Shown: piece after piece, positions 49,582 through 60,885 of the stretch
Layout of the letters: each line of letters begins with the position of its first letter
Numbering within the stretch: the stretch's first letter is position 1
Source: Nymphaea colorata
Taxonomy: Eukaryota > Streptophyta > Magnoliopsida > Nymphaeales > Nymphaeaceae
Direction: 5' to 3'
Assembly: GCF_008831285.2 (NCBI RefSeq)
Contig: NC_045145.1
Span: forward strand, 3,326,723 to 3,390,722
Length of the DNA: 64,000 bases
Made by a program: the position numbers and the translations under genes
The notes under the pieces: model-generated
The model's input: the letters and a program-made list of their open reading frames with translations, nothing else
The model's database searches: none
Told to the model about the DNA's origin: nothing

Positions 49582-49727
49582 TGACAGTGGTTGCAGGCTT
49601 CGTGAGTGTCTTCCACATAGGGCCATTAGTAGTTGGCGGTGAAGCCATGCCTAAAGTAGGCGGCCATGACCAAACACTAGAATGGTTAGACCAGCAGAAG
49701 GAGAGGCCTGTGGCGTTTGTCAGCTTT
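49582..49727 (+). pseudogene. UGT708-like type A, internal piece (A2, left part)
   Basis: Encodes a segment matching A1 residues 226-271: VAGFVSVFHIGPLVVGGEAM, then HDQTLEWLDQQKERPVAFVS. The first half of the gene is missing and the piece abuts the Copia fragment. At CAGCTTT it is cut by Copia element 3. The remainder of the gene resumes at 55019. Confidence 0.88.
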
Positions 49728-50241
49728 CTTGTGGCTGCTAATAGAGGAGAAGGAGAAGAAGAAAGCAAAGAAGAGAAGGGGAGAAGGAAGGCAAGAAGGA
49801 AAGAGGAAGAAGAGCACGGTTGTGGGTTTGGGCAGCCGTGTGGGTTCAAGTGTAGAGAGAGAAAGTGAAGAAAACAAGGGAAAGAAAAGAAGAACATATG
49901 TGATTTCTTTTCTTGTTGTTTTCTTGTGCATTCATTCTTGAGAATGATTTATGCTATTCTTTGCAAGAAGAACAATGTAGTTGTATTGCCTCTTTGAAAT
50001 ATAAATATATATCTCTCTTGCCCGTGGTTTTTTACCCCATTATTGGGGGTTTTTCCACGTAAATTGGTGTCTCCTATTTTTCTGCATCTCTATCATATAT
50101 TTTGATATATATTGCTGCAACATTGGTGTTGAAAATTCAATCTTATGCTCGCTGTCCTGTGATTTTGTTTTTAGCAGTTTTGTGGTGGTTTGCCCTCTTT
50201 TATTGTTGTTGAGCATTCTTTTAGGAGACACGACTATAACA
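49728..50241 (+). repeat. 5' LTR of Copia 3, 5'-truncated
   Basis: Matches 54505-55018 of the 3' LTR. The first 150 bases of the LTR are absent; the junction falls at a short AGCTT homology between the UGT gene and the LTR, so a small deletion after insertion is likely. Confidence 0.85.
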
Positions 50242-53200
50242 AAGTGGTATCAGAGACAGGTTAGCGCCAGGTTGGTTGGGTGCATTCTTATTAAAGGATG
50301 GAGTCGACCCCCACTAGGATGGTCTCTTTAAATGGGAACAATTGGACTATATGGAAAGCGAAAATGGAAGATTTGCTGTATTGTAAAGACCTATATGCAC
50401 CCATTGAGAACCAGAAGCCAGCGAATATGACAAATGACAAATGGAAGTTATTGGATAGAAAAACCATTAGCACCATCAGACAATGGTTAGATGACTGTGT
50501 TTTTCATTTGGTATCCACAGAGACGAGCGCGAAGTCGTTATGGCAGAAGTTGCATGATCTTTACGAGAGGAAAACAGCTGGGAACAAGGCTTTCTTGATT
50601 AGGCAATTGGTAAATCTAAAACTTAGAGAGAGAAAACCAGTGTCAGAGCATTTGAATGAAGTGCAGAGCATAATCAATCAGTTGTCAGTCATGAAAATGA
50701 TATTAGATGATGAGTTACAGGCACTCTTGTTACTTAGTTCTCTTCCCGACAGTTAGGAGATTTTAGTTGTTTCTTTGAGCAACTCCGCTCTAGATGGTGT
50801 GCTTACAATGAAGCATGTAACCAGCAACATTCTAAATGAAGAAACAAGAAGAAATTCTCTTGGTACTGGTAGCTCGCAAGTGCTAGTGATTGGAGACAGG
50901 GGCAGACAAAAGAACCATAACAAATGGCATGACAGGTCAAACTCTAGGTCCAAATCAAGACCCAAGATGACAGGTAAATGCTTCCACTGTAGTATTCCAG
51001 GGCACAAAAAGATTGATTGCAGGAAATTGAAAGAAGAAAAAGAGCAAAAAAAGAAGACTCAAGAGAATGTGAAGCTAAAAGAGTACACTGCAGTTGCTTC
51101 AGATGATGAGGTAGTGTTATTTTTATCTGAAGAAAATGATTGTCTTACGGTTCAGAATGGTGATTCTACATGGATTTTTGATACAGGGGCATCATATCAT
51201 GCCACACCATGTAGAGAGTTATTCTTATCATATAGAGCAGGTGATTTTAGAGTAGTTCACATGGGCAATAGTGACACTGTGAAGATTGTTGGGATAGGAG
51301 ATGTTTGCATTCAGACGAGCATAAGATGCAAGTTGACTTTGAGAGATGTGAGACATGTTCCAGACTTGAGAATGAATTTGATTTCTGCAGGAAGACTAAG
51401 TGAAGATGGATATTGTACTTCGTTTAGTCAGACATGTTGGAAACTTACCAAGGGGGCACTAGTGTTGGCTAGAGGTGACAGATTTGGCTCATTGTATGAG
51501 ATGAAGTCTCAAATCAGTAGTGTGGATGTTAATGCAGTTACTGGTCGTACTTCGTCAGATTTGTGACATAAGAGGTTAGGTCACATGAGTCAAAGAGGAA
51601 TCGACTTGCTCACCAAGAAGAATTTGTTACCAAGCAGATGGTGCACAGATATCTCCATGTGATCATTGTTTGGTTGGTAAGTTGCATCGAGTTTCCTTTC
51701 AGAAAAAGCGCTCTTCAAAAACTAAACATGTTTTAGATTTAGTTTATTCAGATGTATGTGGACCTATAAATGTGACATCTAAAGGTGGAGCATCCTATTT
51801 TGTTACATTCATTGATGATGCATCTAGGAAGGTGTGGGCCTTTACAATGAAAAGCAAAAGTGAAGTAAGTAGCATCTTCATGACTTTTCATGCAGCGGTT
51901 GAGTGCGAGACTGGTAAGAAGATGAAGAGACTGCGTACAGATAACAATGGTGAGTACATAGCATCTTCTTTACGAGAGTATTGTCTAAAACATGGTATTA
52001 GACATGAAAAGACAGTTCCCTATACTCCATAGCATAATAAAGTTGAAGAAAGGATGAATAGAACAATAATTGAGAGAATTAGAAGTTTGTTATCTAGCTC
52101 TAAGTTGCCTAAGTATTTTTGGGTAGATGCAATGCGTACTGCAGTTTATTTAATAAATAAGTCTCGTTCAGTGCCTCTAGATTGAGACATTCCACAGAGA
52201 GTTTGGTCAGATGAAGAGGTTAAGTATGATCACCTCAGAGTTTTTGGTTGCAAAGCATTTATGCATGTACCTAAAGAATATAGGACCACATTAGATGATA
52301 AAGCCATTCCTCTAATATTTCTTGGTTATGCAGATGATGAATTTGGTTACAGGTTATGAGATCCAAAGAATGACAATCTACAGGAGTCGTGATGTTGTAT
52401 TCAGAGAGGATCAGATTATTGAAGATGTCATGGGAGACACGAAGTCAGGTGTGAATGCTAGTGGTATTCATGAGCCAACCTATGCAGAACCTGAAGAACT
52501 TTCATCTGAGCATGGTGAGACTGATGAAGATATAGAGAAAGAGGAAAGAGAGGCAGATGAGCAGTATACACATGGCAGCCCTATGGAGACTCAAACTGAT
52601 TATGAGCATGAGTTGGAGGAGGAGTTTCTTCCTCATTCAGAACCAATTGAGGAGCAATTGAGAAGAGGTAAAAGAACACGTATACCATCTACTAGATATT
52701 CTACTGATGAATATATTATGTTTGCAGATAGTGGAGAGCCAGAATGCTATGCAGATGTGCTAGATGATGTGCATAAAGATGAATGGATTAAAGCTATGAA
52801 GGATGAGATGAATTCTTTATACAAGAATCACACTTTTGATTTAGTAGAGCTATCAAAAGTTAAGAAAGTGTTGCAGAACAAGTGGGTCTACAAGCTTAAA
52901 AATGAAGGTCAAGGCAAGTTGAGATACAAAGCTCGGTTAGTGGTGAAAGGTTTCAAGCAGGAAAGAGGTATTGATTTTGATGAAATTTTTTCTCCTGTTG
53001 TTAAAATGTCATCTATCAGGGTAATACTTGGTATGGTGGCTTGTCTAGACTTGGAGTTGGAGCAGTTAAATGTAAAAACTGCTTTTCTTCATGGAGATCT
53101 AGAGGAAGAATTCTACATGACACAGCCAGAAGGTTTTGTGGTTGCCAGGAAGAAACACATGGTTTGTAAGTTGAAGAAGAGCTTGTATGGACTTAAACAA

Positions 53201-54346
53201 GCACCCAGACAGTGGTACAAAAAATTTGATGCATTTATGATAAATCAAAAGTATCGCAGGTCAGCCGTAGATCATTGTGTCTACATCAGAGAGCTCTCAT
53301 CAGGTAGCTTCATTATCTTGTTGTTATATGTTGATGACATGCTTATTGTTGGACAGGATTGTCAATTGATTATCCAATTAAAGATCGATATGGACAAGTT
53401 CTTTGATATGAAAGACTTGGGGTCAGCACAACAATTGTTAGGCATGAGGATTGTTCGTGATAGGAAGGCCAAGAAGTTGTGGTTATCACAAGAGAAATAC
53501 ATTGAGAAGGTGCTTAGCAAGTTCAACATGAAAGATGTCAAAACTGTAAGTACACCTTTAGCAGCACATTTTAAATTGGAAAATGAGCAATGTCCTTGTT
53601 CAGCAGATGAAAAAGAAAGAATTGAGAATGTTTCATATGCCTCCGCAGTAGGGAGTCTCATGTATGCTATGGTTTGCACACGCCCAGACTTGGCTTATAC
53701 AGTTGGTGTAGTTAGCTGGTTCTTGTCAAATCCAAGCAAGGAGCATTGGGCAGCAGTGAAGTGGATCCTAAAAAAGTACTTCCACTTACTGTTTATGTTT
53801 TGATGAATCTAATCCAGAGATACAAAGATTTGTTGATGCAGACATGACAGATGATTTGAACTCTAGGAAGTTTCTTTGTGGTTATGTTTTTACTTTTGCA
53901 GGGGGAGCTGTATCATGGCAGTCCAGGTTGCAGAAGTGTGTTGCTCTTTCCACTACAGAGGCAGAATATATTGCAGCAACTGAAGCTTTTAAAGAGTTGT
54001 TGTGGATGAAGAGTTTTCTTCATGATATAGGCCTTAGTCAGAAGACCTATGTGTTGCATTGTGATAGCCAAAGCGCTATACATTTGGCGAAGAATTCAGC
54101 GTTCCACTCGAGGACTAAGCACATTGATATCAGATATTATTGGATACGTGATGTGCTTGAGCAAAAATTGATTCAGTTAGAGAAGATAAAGACAGAGAAG
54201 AATCCTGCAAATATGATGACGAAGTCTCTACCTAAGGAGAAACATGATATGTGTAGAGACTTAGTTGGGATGACTGCCTTTAAGGCAATGTATTAATTTT
54301 GTTCATTTTGCAGGTATGATCCCTCTCTTAGGCTGGAGGGGGAGTT

Positions 54347-55018
54347 TGTTGGGTCGGGTCCAGCCTCAAGACCCGATCCGGCCCGTCACTTAAGTGACAG
54401 GCGGGAGAAAGGAGAGAGCACCCGATGGTGCCCTCATTGCTCTCACATCCCTCTCTCTCTCTATCGTGGGTTTCTTTTTTGGGGAAAAAGAGAAGGGGAA
54501 GCTTCTTGTGGCTACTAATAAAGGAGAAGGAGAAGAAGAAAGCAAAGAAGAGAAGGAGAGAAGGAAGGCAAGAAGGAAAGAGGAAGAAGAGCACGGTTGT
54601 GGGTTTGGGCAGCCGTGTGGGTTCAAGTGTAGAGAGAGAACGTGAAGAAAACAAGGGAAAGAAAAGAAGAACATAGGTGATTTCTTTTCTTGTTGTTTTC
54701 TTGCGCATTCATTCTTGAGAATGATTTATGCTATTCTCTGCAAGAAGAACAACGTAGTTGTATTGCCTCTTTGAAATATAAATATATCTCTCTCTTGCCT
54801 GTGGTTTTTTACCCCATTATTGGGGGTTTTTCCACGTAAATTGGTATCTCCTATTTTTCTGCATCTCTAGCATATATTTTGATATATATTGCTGCAACAT
54901 TGGTGTTGGAAATTCAATCTTATGCTCGCTGCCCTGTGATTCCGTTTTTAGCAGTTTTGTGGTGGTTTGCCCTCTTTTATTGTTGTTGAGCATTCTTTTG
55001 GGGGACACGACTATAACA
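54347..55018 (+). repeat. 3' LTR of Copia 3
   Basis: 672 bases starting TGTTGGGTCGGG directly after the polypurine tract and ending CTATAACA. The TGTTGGG...ACA ends are standard. Confidence 0.9.
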
Positions 55019-55874
55019 AGCTTTGGCAGTCGCAATGCCTTGAGCACGAACCTGATCTTGGAGTTGGCTGCTGGTCTAGAGAGGTCAGGCTGCAGGTTCT
55101 TGTGGGTGGTGAAGAGAGGACATCGATATAGACGAAGACGTAGGCGCAGTGCTGGAGGAGCTTCTGCCCGGTGGATTTCTCGAGAGGGTGAAGGGAAGGG
55201 TGAAGAATTGCGATAAAACAGAGTTTGGACAGAGCTAAGAGAGATGAAGAGAAGACATTTGACGTGGCTGGGCTATTGTTGACTATGTCCACGGGGAGAG
55301 AGATCAATCTTCTTTATTCAAAAATTGAATTACAATTTCTGCTATACAGCAGAGGCTAATGGCGTTAAGAGAGCAGGAGCTGCCAAAATAAAGGGAACGT
55401 TTATTCAGCGTTTAATTGGAATAGTAGCTCCTTCCTTATTCATTCAATTAATGAAAAGGGCAATTGATGATCACTCAACGTCTCTTTAATTTTATCAAAG
55501 GGGAATGGTTGTGAACAGATGGGTTCGACAGGAGCCGGTCTTAGCTCACCCTGCAATGGGTGGGTTCGTCAACCACTCGGCTGGAACTTTGTCACAGAGG
55601 CAGTGTGGCATGGCGTGCCCATATTCGCTTGGCCCCTGACAGGAGACCAGATGCTGAATGCCACAGTTGTGGAAAAGAGCGGAGGTAGAGTTTGTGAGAG
55701 GAGCTCGAGAGGGGGAGAAGGGCTGGTGGTAAAGGGAGAGGAGATTGGTAAGCGTTTGAAGGAGTGGATGGAGGATCTGAGGTTCAGAGAGGAGGGATAA
55801 ATCAAAGAGAAGGCGAGGAGAGCGGAGGGTCGTCGGAGATTGCATTAATGGAAGTCATGAAGAGATGGACCTAA
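55019..55874 (+). pseudogene. UGT708-like type A, 3' part (A2, right part)
   Basis: Resumes A2 after Copia 3: [20 protein letters not shown], then FLWVVK. A deletion near 55115 shifts the frame, a solo LTR interrupts it at 55201-55497, and within the PSPG box the HCGWN codons have lost a base (AACCACTCGGCTGG). A further stop arises near 55798. The final codons EVMKRWT and stop at 55872-55874 match A1. It is dead as a gene, but it proves an A copy once stood just before B4. Confidence 0.9.
55201..55497. mobile_element. short solo LTR (Copia- or TRIM-like) in UGT A2
   Basis: A 297-base insert with TG and CA ends (TGAAGAATTG and TTTTATCA), flanked by the 5-base duplication AAGGG at 55196-55200 and 55498-55502. 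A1 has the uninterrupted text GAAGGGAAGGGGGATGG. There is no coding sequence or second LTR, so a solo LTR of a small retrotransposon is the best reading. Which family cannot be told. Confidence 0.65.
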
Positions 55875-57184
55875 CAGGGTGGAGAAGTCACAAGCATGCT
55901 TGAGTGATTTTTGCCTAATTTTTGCTGGTTCCTGTTCATTTTCCTCACCCGTCAACTTTAGTATAAAGTATACCAACATCTTTTTATGTAAGAATACAAT
56001 CTATTGTTGTTGGCCTTGTTATTGTAAGTCTTTTTGTAGCAAACTTCCTTAGTGTGCAGTAAACAAAGTCATATATAGCTGAAATCAGTGGTGCAAAGAA
56101 TCGACGAGTTGTGAATAGGCAAAAACATTATTTTTTAATAAATGAAATTATACAGAAAAAAGTTAAAAATAAAAAGAACATTTTCTTGAAAGAAATGTAT
56201 ATAATAACATTTTCTGACAAAATTGATAGCGATTGAGCCCTCGTCAGTTGCCAACGAGTAGTTGCAACTGCAGTGTGATTAATGCGATTTTACAACGACA
56301 TTTATAACTACTGACATGGTAGAACCAACTTTTCAATGAACACCTCCTTCTGCATAACTAATTAGAATCACATGATCAGATTTAAATACGACCTGTGACT
56401 GGCCGGATTCCTGTGTGCTTAGTTAATTGGATATACTTTTATGTGGGGCTGTAAAAACTGGACTCAGCTTGACAGGTTTGCACTTTAAATTTATGCTCAA
56501 AATGTTAAATGAGTAGTGGATCGGCTGGGGTGACTGCATAAATGAGTCATGAACGAGACATTTTCTATTGCAAAGTTTTTTTAAGGGATATATGGACTTA
56601 GAATATATGCATTTTTTTTTAATTTTCTGTTAAATGGTTGTTCAAAATTGAATTAGTTGAAAGAAACGAATTAAAGAAGTTAAACGAGTTAACAAGTTAA
56701 ACGACTGAAAAAAAAAACTAAACAGGTTAAGTTAATAGAAACTAGTTAAGCAAGTTGAACTCAAGTTTGTGTGCAGCCCTAAGTAAGTCGCTCGTGTACA
56801 GCTACTTTTAGGTAATGCTTCCCTACAAAAAAGTGAGTCGCTCGTGTACAGCCCTACTTTTAGGTAATGTTCCCTAATAAAAAGTAGGAAAGGAATCGTA
56901 GGAAACAAAAGAAGACATATTCATGTGATCAAAGGCAAACTACAGATTAAAGAGGCAACCGGACGTGCATATTTGACCAGTAGATTTCTTTCACTTCGGA
57001 TCTCACCCAACCCTCAGATCTTTCCAAGCCTACGAATCGCCTCCTTATTAGCAGATTTTTTATGTTGGCTCTTGAAAGTTTTCCCTTCTACCAACATATA
57101 ACCAGGTTTGGTTAGTAACTTGCCCTTTGATTCAATAGCTTTCCAACATTCTGATCTGTAGCAGCCATCACCGAGTGGTGCACC
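55875..57184 (+). promoter_or_regulatory. A-to-B spacer of unit 4 and B4 upstream region
   Basis: Type A 3' flank to about 56110, then the shared spacer (ATTTATAACTACTGACATGG, GTAGAACCAACTTTTC), a part rich in GTTAAACGAG motifs, a small tandem duplication around GTGAGTCGCTCGTGTACAGC near 56780-56860, and the B-type upstream region. A TATA-like CATATAACC lies at 57096, about 85 bases before the ATG. No coding region. Confidence 0.6.
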
Positions 57185-58579
57185 ATGAACTCCGAGAAGC
57201 CATGGATTGTGCTGGTTCCAAGTGCGGGCATGTCTCATATCTTGCTGTTCATCCGCTTTGCTTCGACCATCATGGAACACGGCCTCAACGTCGTCTTTGT
57301 TGCCACCAAATCCACAGTCTCATCTGCAGAATCACACCATATTTCCCAATTCCTTTCATCTTCTCCAAGCATACAACCTCTGTGGTACGACCCTCTTCCC
57401 CTGAATCCCGACTTTTCCCACCACAAGACCGCTGATCCATACTACCTACACTTTGATGCCTTGAGCCGCTCGAAGGACGTACTTCTCCCTCTGCTAAGCC
57501 AACTGGCTACCAAGGCCTCCATCGCTGCCTTCATCTCTGACATCTTCCTTGCTTCATGCATGTGCGACGTCGCAGAATCACTCTCTATACCGAATTACGT
57601 CCTCTACTCGTCCTCTGCAACCATGCTTGCTTTCAGCATCTGCTTCTCAAGCTCCGAACCAAATGGCGACCCGATCGAGGAAATTCTGATTCCGGGAGTC
57701 GGCGCCGTCCCGTCTTACTGTGTCCCACCGGCCTTAAAGAACCCCGAGCACCTCTTCACCACCGTGTTTCACAAGAACAACAGAGCTCTCAGCAGAGCAA
57801 CTGGAGTTCTCCTCAACACATTCTACAAGTTGGAGGCAGAGTCTCTACAGGCACTCAATGGTGGGAAGCTGGCGCCGACGTCATTGCGGCGCGTGTTTCC
57901 CATAGGCCCGTTGGTGGGTCGAAGGCCCGCCGGCGGCGAGAGTTGTGCCCTTGTGACTGAGTGGCTGGACGAGCAGCCTGAGGGCAGGGTGCTGTATATC
58001 AGCTTTGGGAGTCGCACCCCTCTGGCGCCTGAACAGATTGTGGAGCTGGCCAATGGGCTGGAGATGGCTGGCTGCAACTTCTTGTGGATGCTCAAGACCA
58101 AGATTGTGGACAAAGAGGAGAGCCAAGGGGAAGCACAGAATGTCTTGCCTGATGGTTTTGTGGAAAGGGTTAAGCCCAGGGGCCTGGTTGCAGACACTTG
58201 GGCGGACCAAGAAGAAGTGTTGGCCCATCGCTCGGTCGGTGGCTTCCTTGGCCACTGTGGTTGGAGCTCTGTGGTTGAGGCAGTGTGGCATGGGGTGCCC
58301 ATTTTTGGGTGGCCACAGGCTGCAGATCAGTTGCTCAATGCTATGGTTGTGGAGAGGAGTGGACTGGGGTTCTGGGAAAGGAGTTGGAGAGGGTCTAATG
58401 GAGGAGAGCTGATCAAGGGCGAGGAGATTGGCAGGCAACTGAGACTGTGGATGGGAGACAAGCATGTCAAGGAGCGCGCCCGGCAGCTACGGGAGGAGGC
58501 TCGGACGTCGATCGGGGCGGCCGGAGACTCTCATAGAACTCTTGCCGAACTCATGGACGCATGGAAAGCAGTTGCATAA
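57185..58579 (+). CDS. UDP-glycosyltransferase, UGT708-like, type B (B4)
   Basis: The second intact type B gene, 464 residues, colinear with B2 without gaps. It has catalytic His18 (VPSAGMSHILLF), Asp119 (AFISDIFLAS) and a complete PSPG box, residues 339-382, with HCGWSS and a final D-Q. Differences from B2 cluster around residues 165-205 (for example GAVPSYCVPPALKNPEHLFT) and at the end of the PSPG box (WPQAADQ versus WPQFGDQ), both near the acceptor and donor pockets, so the two enzymes may differ in substrate use. AATAAA lies at 58640. It is expected to be cytosolic and UDP-glucose dependent. The B3 remnant shares more of the B4-type residues (CVPSALKNPEHLFTT) than of B2. Confidence 0.9.
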   Translation: MNSEKPWIVLVPSAGMSHILLFIRFASTIMEHGLNVVFVATKSTVSSAESHHISQFLSSSPSIQPLWYDPLPLNPDFSHHKTADPYYLHFDALSRSKDVLLPLLSQLATKASIAAFISDIFLASCMCDVAESLSIPNYVLYSSSATMLAFSICFSSSEPNGDPIEEILIPGVGAVPSYCVPPALKNPEHLFTTVFHKNNRALSRATGVLLNTFYKLEAESLQALNGGKLAPTSLRRVFPIGPLVGRRPAGGESCALVTEWLDEQPEGRVLYISFGSRTPLAPEQIVELANGLEMAGCNFLWMLKTKIVDKEESQGEAQNVLPDGFVERVKPRGLVADTWADQEEVLAHRSVGGFLGHCGWSSVVEAVWHGVPIFGWPQAADQLLNAMVVERSGLGFWERSWRGSNGGELIKGEEIGRQLRLWMGDKHVKERARQLREEARTSIGAAGDSHRTLAELMDAWKAVA

Positions 58580-59984
58580 TCATGGATCCTTGTTCTCTAG
58601 AATCAGTAGATGTGTAGGTTGATTGTGGAACGCCAATTTAATAAATTAGCTGTAGAAATTTATGCAGGAATGAAGACGTCCGATTCTGTGGTTCACGAAA
58701 CTGCTTAATTTGTTCATCTTCAAAGAAGACAAATTTCACCGGAGCCCATCCTTTTTAGTTCCAGTGCTGTTTCAAGCTTTTGTTGAAATGCCTCTTCAGC
58801 AGCACCAATTTGAACGACACATTTCTTGTTTCGTCTAATGCCTGTTCGTATTTCTCTTTCACTCTTTTTCATTTGAATGTAATGGCCTTGCTTGTCAGCT
58901 TTCGAAAGAAAGATGTAATAACATTGCTTCAAGCATTTCGATGTTGTTTCTTGTGTAGTTAAAATGTTTCTTGTGGAGTTATATTTTTTTTTTAATTGCA
59001 CGTTGTATGTAACTTGACGGTTGCACGTAAGTTAAAATATGTGGGAGACAGAAATCGTTCCCGTGTGTATATATATATATATATATTTGAGTGAGAGAGA
59101 GAAGAGGTCTGAGGCCGTTAAGCCAGGGACAAAAACTAGACGGCATATGGCAACGACTTCTTTTTTTTAATCTAATGCAATCTAACTTTACTGATATAAC
59201 CTTAAGAAAATGTTGGCTGAAAAGATATAATAAGTTCATTATTTCTTGGAGTTTAATAGTCCTTTTATAATAAGCAAGGATGAACCCTTTATATAATGTC
59301 AACATTTTCATAGTACAACTTCACTTCTTTCACAAAAACAACTTGAATTAAAGCATGTTTTACATAAAAATATTTTTAGCATATATGAGGATGCTTATAT
59401 TTTGTTTAAAATATTTTCTGTTCAACCCAGATAATGGGAATACAAAAACAACAGTTGTAATTTACAATGAAGGTTCTATTACATAAATTCACAATGAAAT
59501 AAGTCAACAAATTGTTGATAATTTTAGGCCGTCTTTCATATGAAGATTGTACAAGTACATGTGTTCAATACATGAAAATTAGTACATTAATCTTGCATGC
59601 ATCAATGGGAGAAATCAGGAGGTGTGGGCAAACCTGCATAAAAGAAGTAAAATATGTTCTAAGAAATTGAGGGAGCAGTAAAATATATAATATATTCAAA
59701 ACTTAATAGAATGATCCCGCAAGCGAAACTATAATTTGACTGGTATGATCTTTCAGCATATCCACCCTTGCACATTTAGCCTCTAGCTCAAGGACCTTTA
59801 CACAGGTTGCCTCGAACTGAGGTACTCTAGCACATGTTGCTTTGAACTAATCATATCTTGTACATTTCTCCTCAAGTACAACTAGATTTCCCTGTAGTGT
59901 ATTGACTTGTTCTTTTAATATACTTAATATTCTCATTGTGCATATTTTAGCAAAGCTATCTTCTCCCATCACTTGGGATAGGAC
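58580..59984 (+). other. downstream flank of B4 and AT-rich spacer
   Basis: To about 58980 it matches the flanks of B2 and B3. A TA tract and GA run lie at 59069-59100. Beyond that the sequence is AT-rich without recognised coding or repeats. Confidence 0.55.
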
Positions 59985-60152
59985 TAGTGGCAGAGCCAGG
60001 ACAGTCCAACCTCTGGATCCGGGTAAGGCCAAACTGAATTTAAATCTAAAAAATACATAGAGTGATTAAAAAATAATATTTTTTTCAATGTAAAAGTTTT
60101 TTTTTCATTGGCAGTGTGGAGCCATGGCCTATGCGCCCCCCCCCCCCCCCTG
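59985..60152. mobile_element. small hAT-type MITE with 8-bp target duplication
   Basis: 168 bases, flanked by the identical octamer GATAGGAC at 59977-59984 and 60153-60160. The left end is TAGTGGCAGAGCCAGG and the right end is a C-run followed by TG, a weak inverted match to the CAGTGG/CAGGGG ends of a widespread plant hAT MITE type. The C-run at 60136-60150 is inside it. No coding capacity. Confidence 0.7.
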
Positions 60153-60284
60153 GATAGGACATCATCGCTGCCAGGTAAGTCAGATGCTTCATGGAGCAAA
60201 GTAGTTATCTTTTTCTTTTAGCTTTTCCTAATGTATTTACATGCATAGAAGATTAGTATACAATAACATATATATGCTTGTACC

Positions 60285-60352
60285 CAATCGCCTCCTTATT
60301 AGCATATCTTTGTTGTTGGCTCTTGAAAGCTTCCCCTTCTACCAACATATAA
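60285..60352 (+). repeat. trace of a fifth B-type upstream region
   Basis: AATCGCCTCCTTATTAGC, then GTTGGCTCTTGAAAG and CTACCAACATATA match the B4 upstream region at about 57036-57100 with few changes. The similarity stops before the start codon and no B coding sequence follows. It is a leftover of another repeat unit. Confidence 0.75.
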
Positions 60353-60429
60353 TTACCCTATTAGCAGATCTTTCAAGACAATTCATGTGCAGTAACAAAA
60401 TGTTACTGTTACCCAACAGCCCCCTTTTA

Positions 60430-60582
60430 AGGGCGTTCGGTTGCAGGAACAAGCTGTTCCAAGAACAGAATGTTCTTCGAAATGGTTTATCAGCACCTAG
60501 CGGTAGACAGAAAATATGGAGGACAGAGTGTTCTCTTGTCACCATAGAACGCAAAAACTGTTCCTACAGCTTGTAACGCCCT
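60430..60582. mobile_element. small MITE with AGGGCGTT inverted ends and TA duplication
   Basis: The ends are inverted copies: AGGGCGTTCGGTTGCAGGAAC on the left and, reversed, AGGGCGTTACAAGCTGTAGGAAC on the right, with TA on each side (60428-60429 and 60583-60584). 153 bases, non-coding, with internal GTTC/GAAC palindromic stretches. A TA duplication suits Tc1/mariner-like elements, but the ends differ from Stowaway, so a PIF/Harbinger or other origin stays open. Confidence 0.65.
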
Positions 60583-60691
60583 TACCTCTGGAACGTTTTT
60601 CTGAAACCCTTTCTCCAAACCTTCATTGGCTCAAAATCGGCTCATTCTTCAGTCTGTTCAAATGCTGGTGCTGCACTCTCATGCATGTAAT

Positions 60692-60885
60692 CAGGGGAGG
60701 AGGGAGGGGTGGGCCCGCCTAGAACATGGCCCACCCCGAATTAGCTGAAAAAAAATTTATTAGAAAAATAAAAAAAAAATTAATTGTGTAATGTATTTTT
60801 TTTATTTAGGTTCAGTTTGATCCTACCCAAATTTGAAGTTGAACTATTTAGCACGTTCCTTAACAAAATTCTAGCTCTGCCCCTG
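60692..60885. mobile_element. hAT-type MITE with perfect 8-bp target duplication
   Basis: 194 bases with inverted ends CAGGGG and CCCCTG, flanked by the identical octamer CATGTAAT at 60684-60691 and 60886-60893. The body has the GGGTGGGCCC and GCTCTGCCCCTG stretches common to a plant hAT MITE group. It does not code for protein. It is probably related to 59985-60152. Confidence 0.85.

Larger units (their letters stand above)
49728..55018 (+). mobile_element. Copia LTR retrotransposon 3, nearly full length, broken
   Basis: A young-looking Ty1/Copia element inserted in UGT A2. Its parts lie in the usual order: 5' LTR (its first 150 bases missing), tRNA-Met primer site TGGTATCAGAGAC, gag with a CCHC zinc knuckle, protease with DTGA, integrase, reverse transcriptase with YVDDM, RNase H, polypurine tract GGAGGGGGAG, complete 3' LTR. 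The host target AGCTT is seen on both sides. The coding region has about five breaks. The LTRs differ by about 3 per cent by eye, so it is the youngest complete insertion here together with Copia 2. The empty site is kept in A1 at about 20545. Confidence 0.9.

Noticed and set aside
60131-60150. Long C run as a separate feature
   Set aside because: It is the end of the hAT-type MITE and probably of uncertain length in the assembly.
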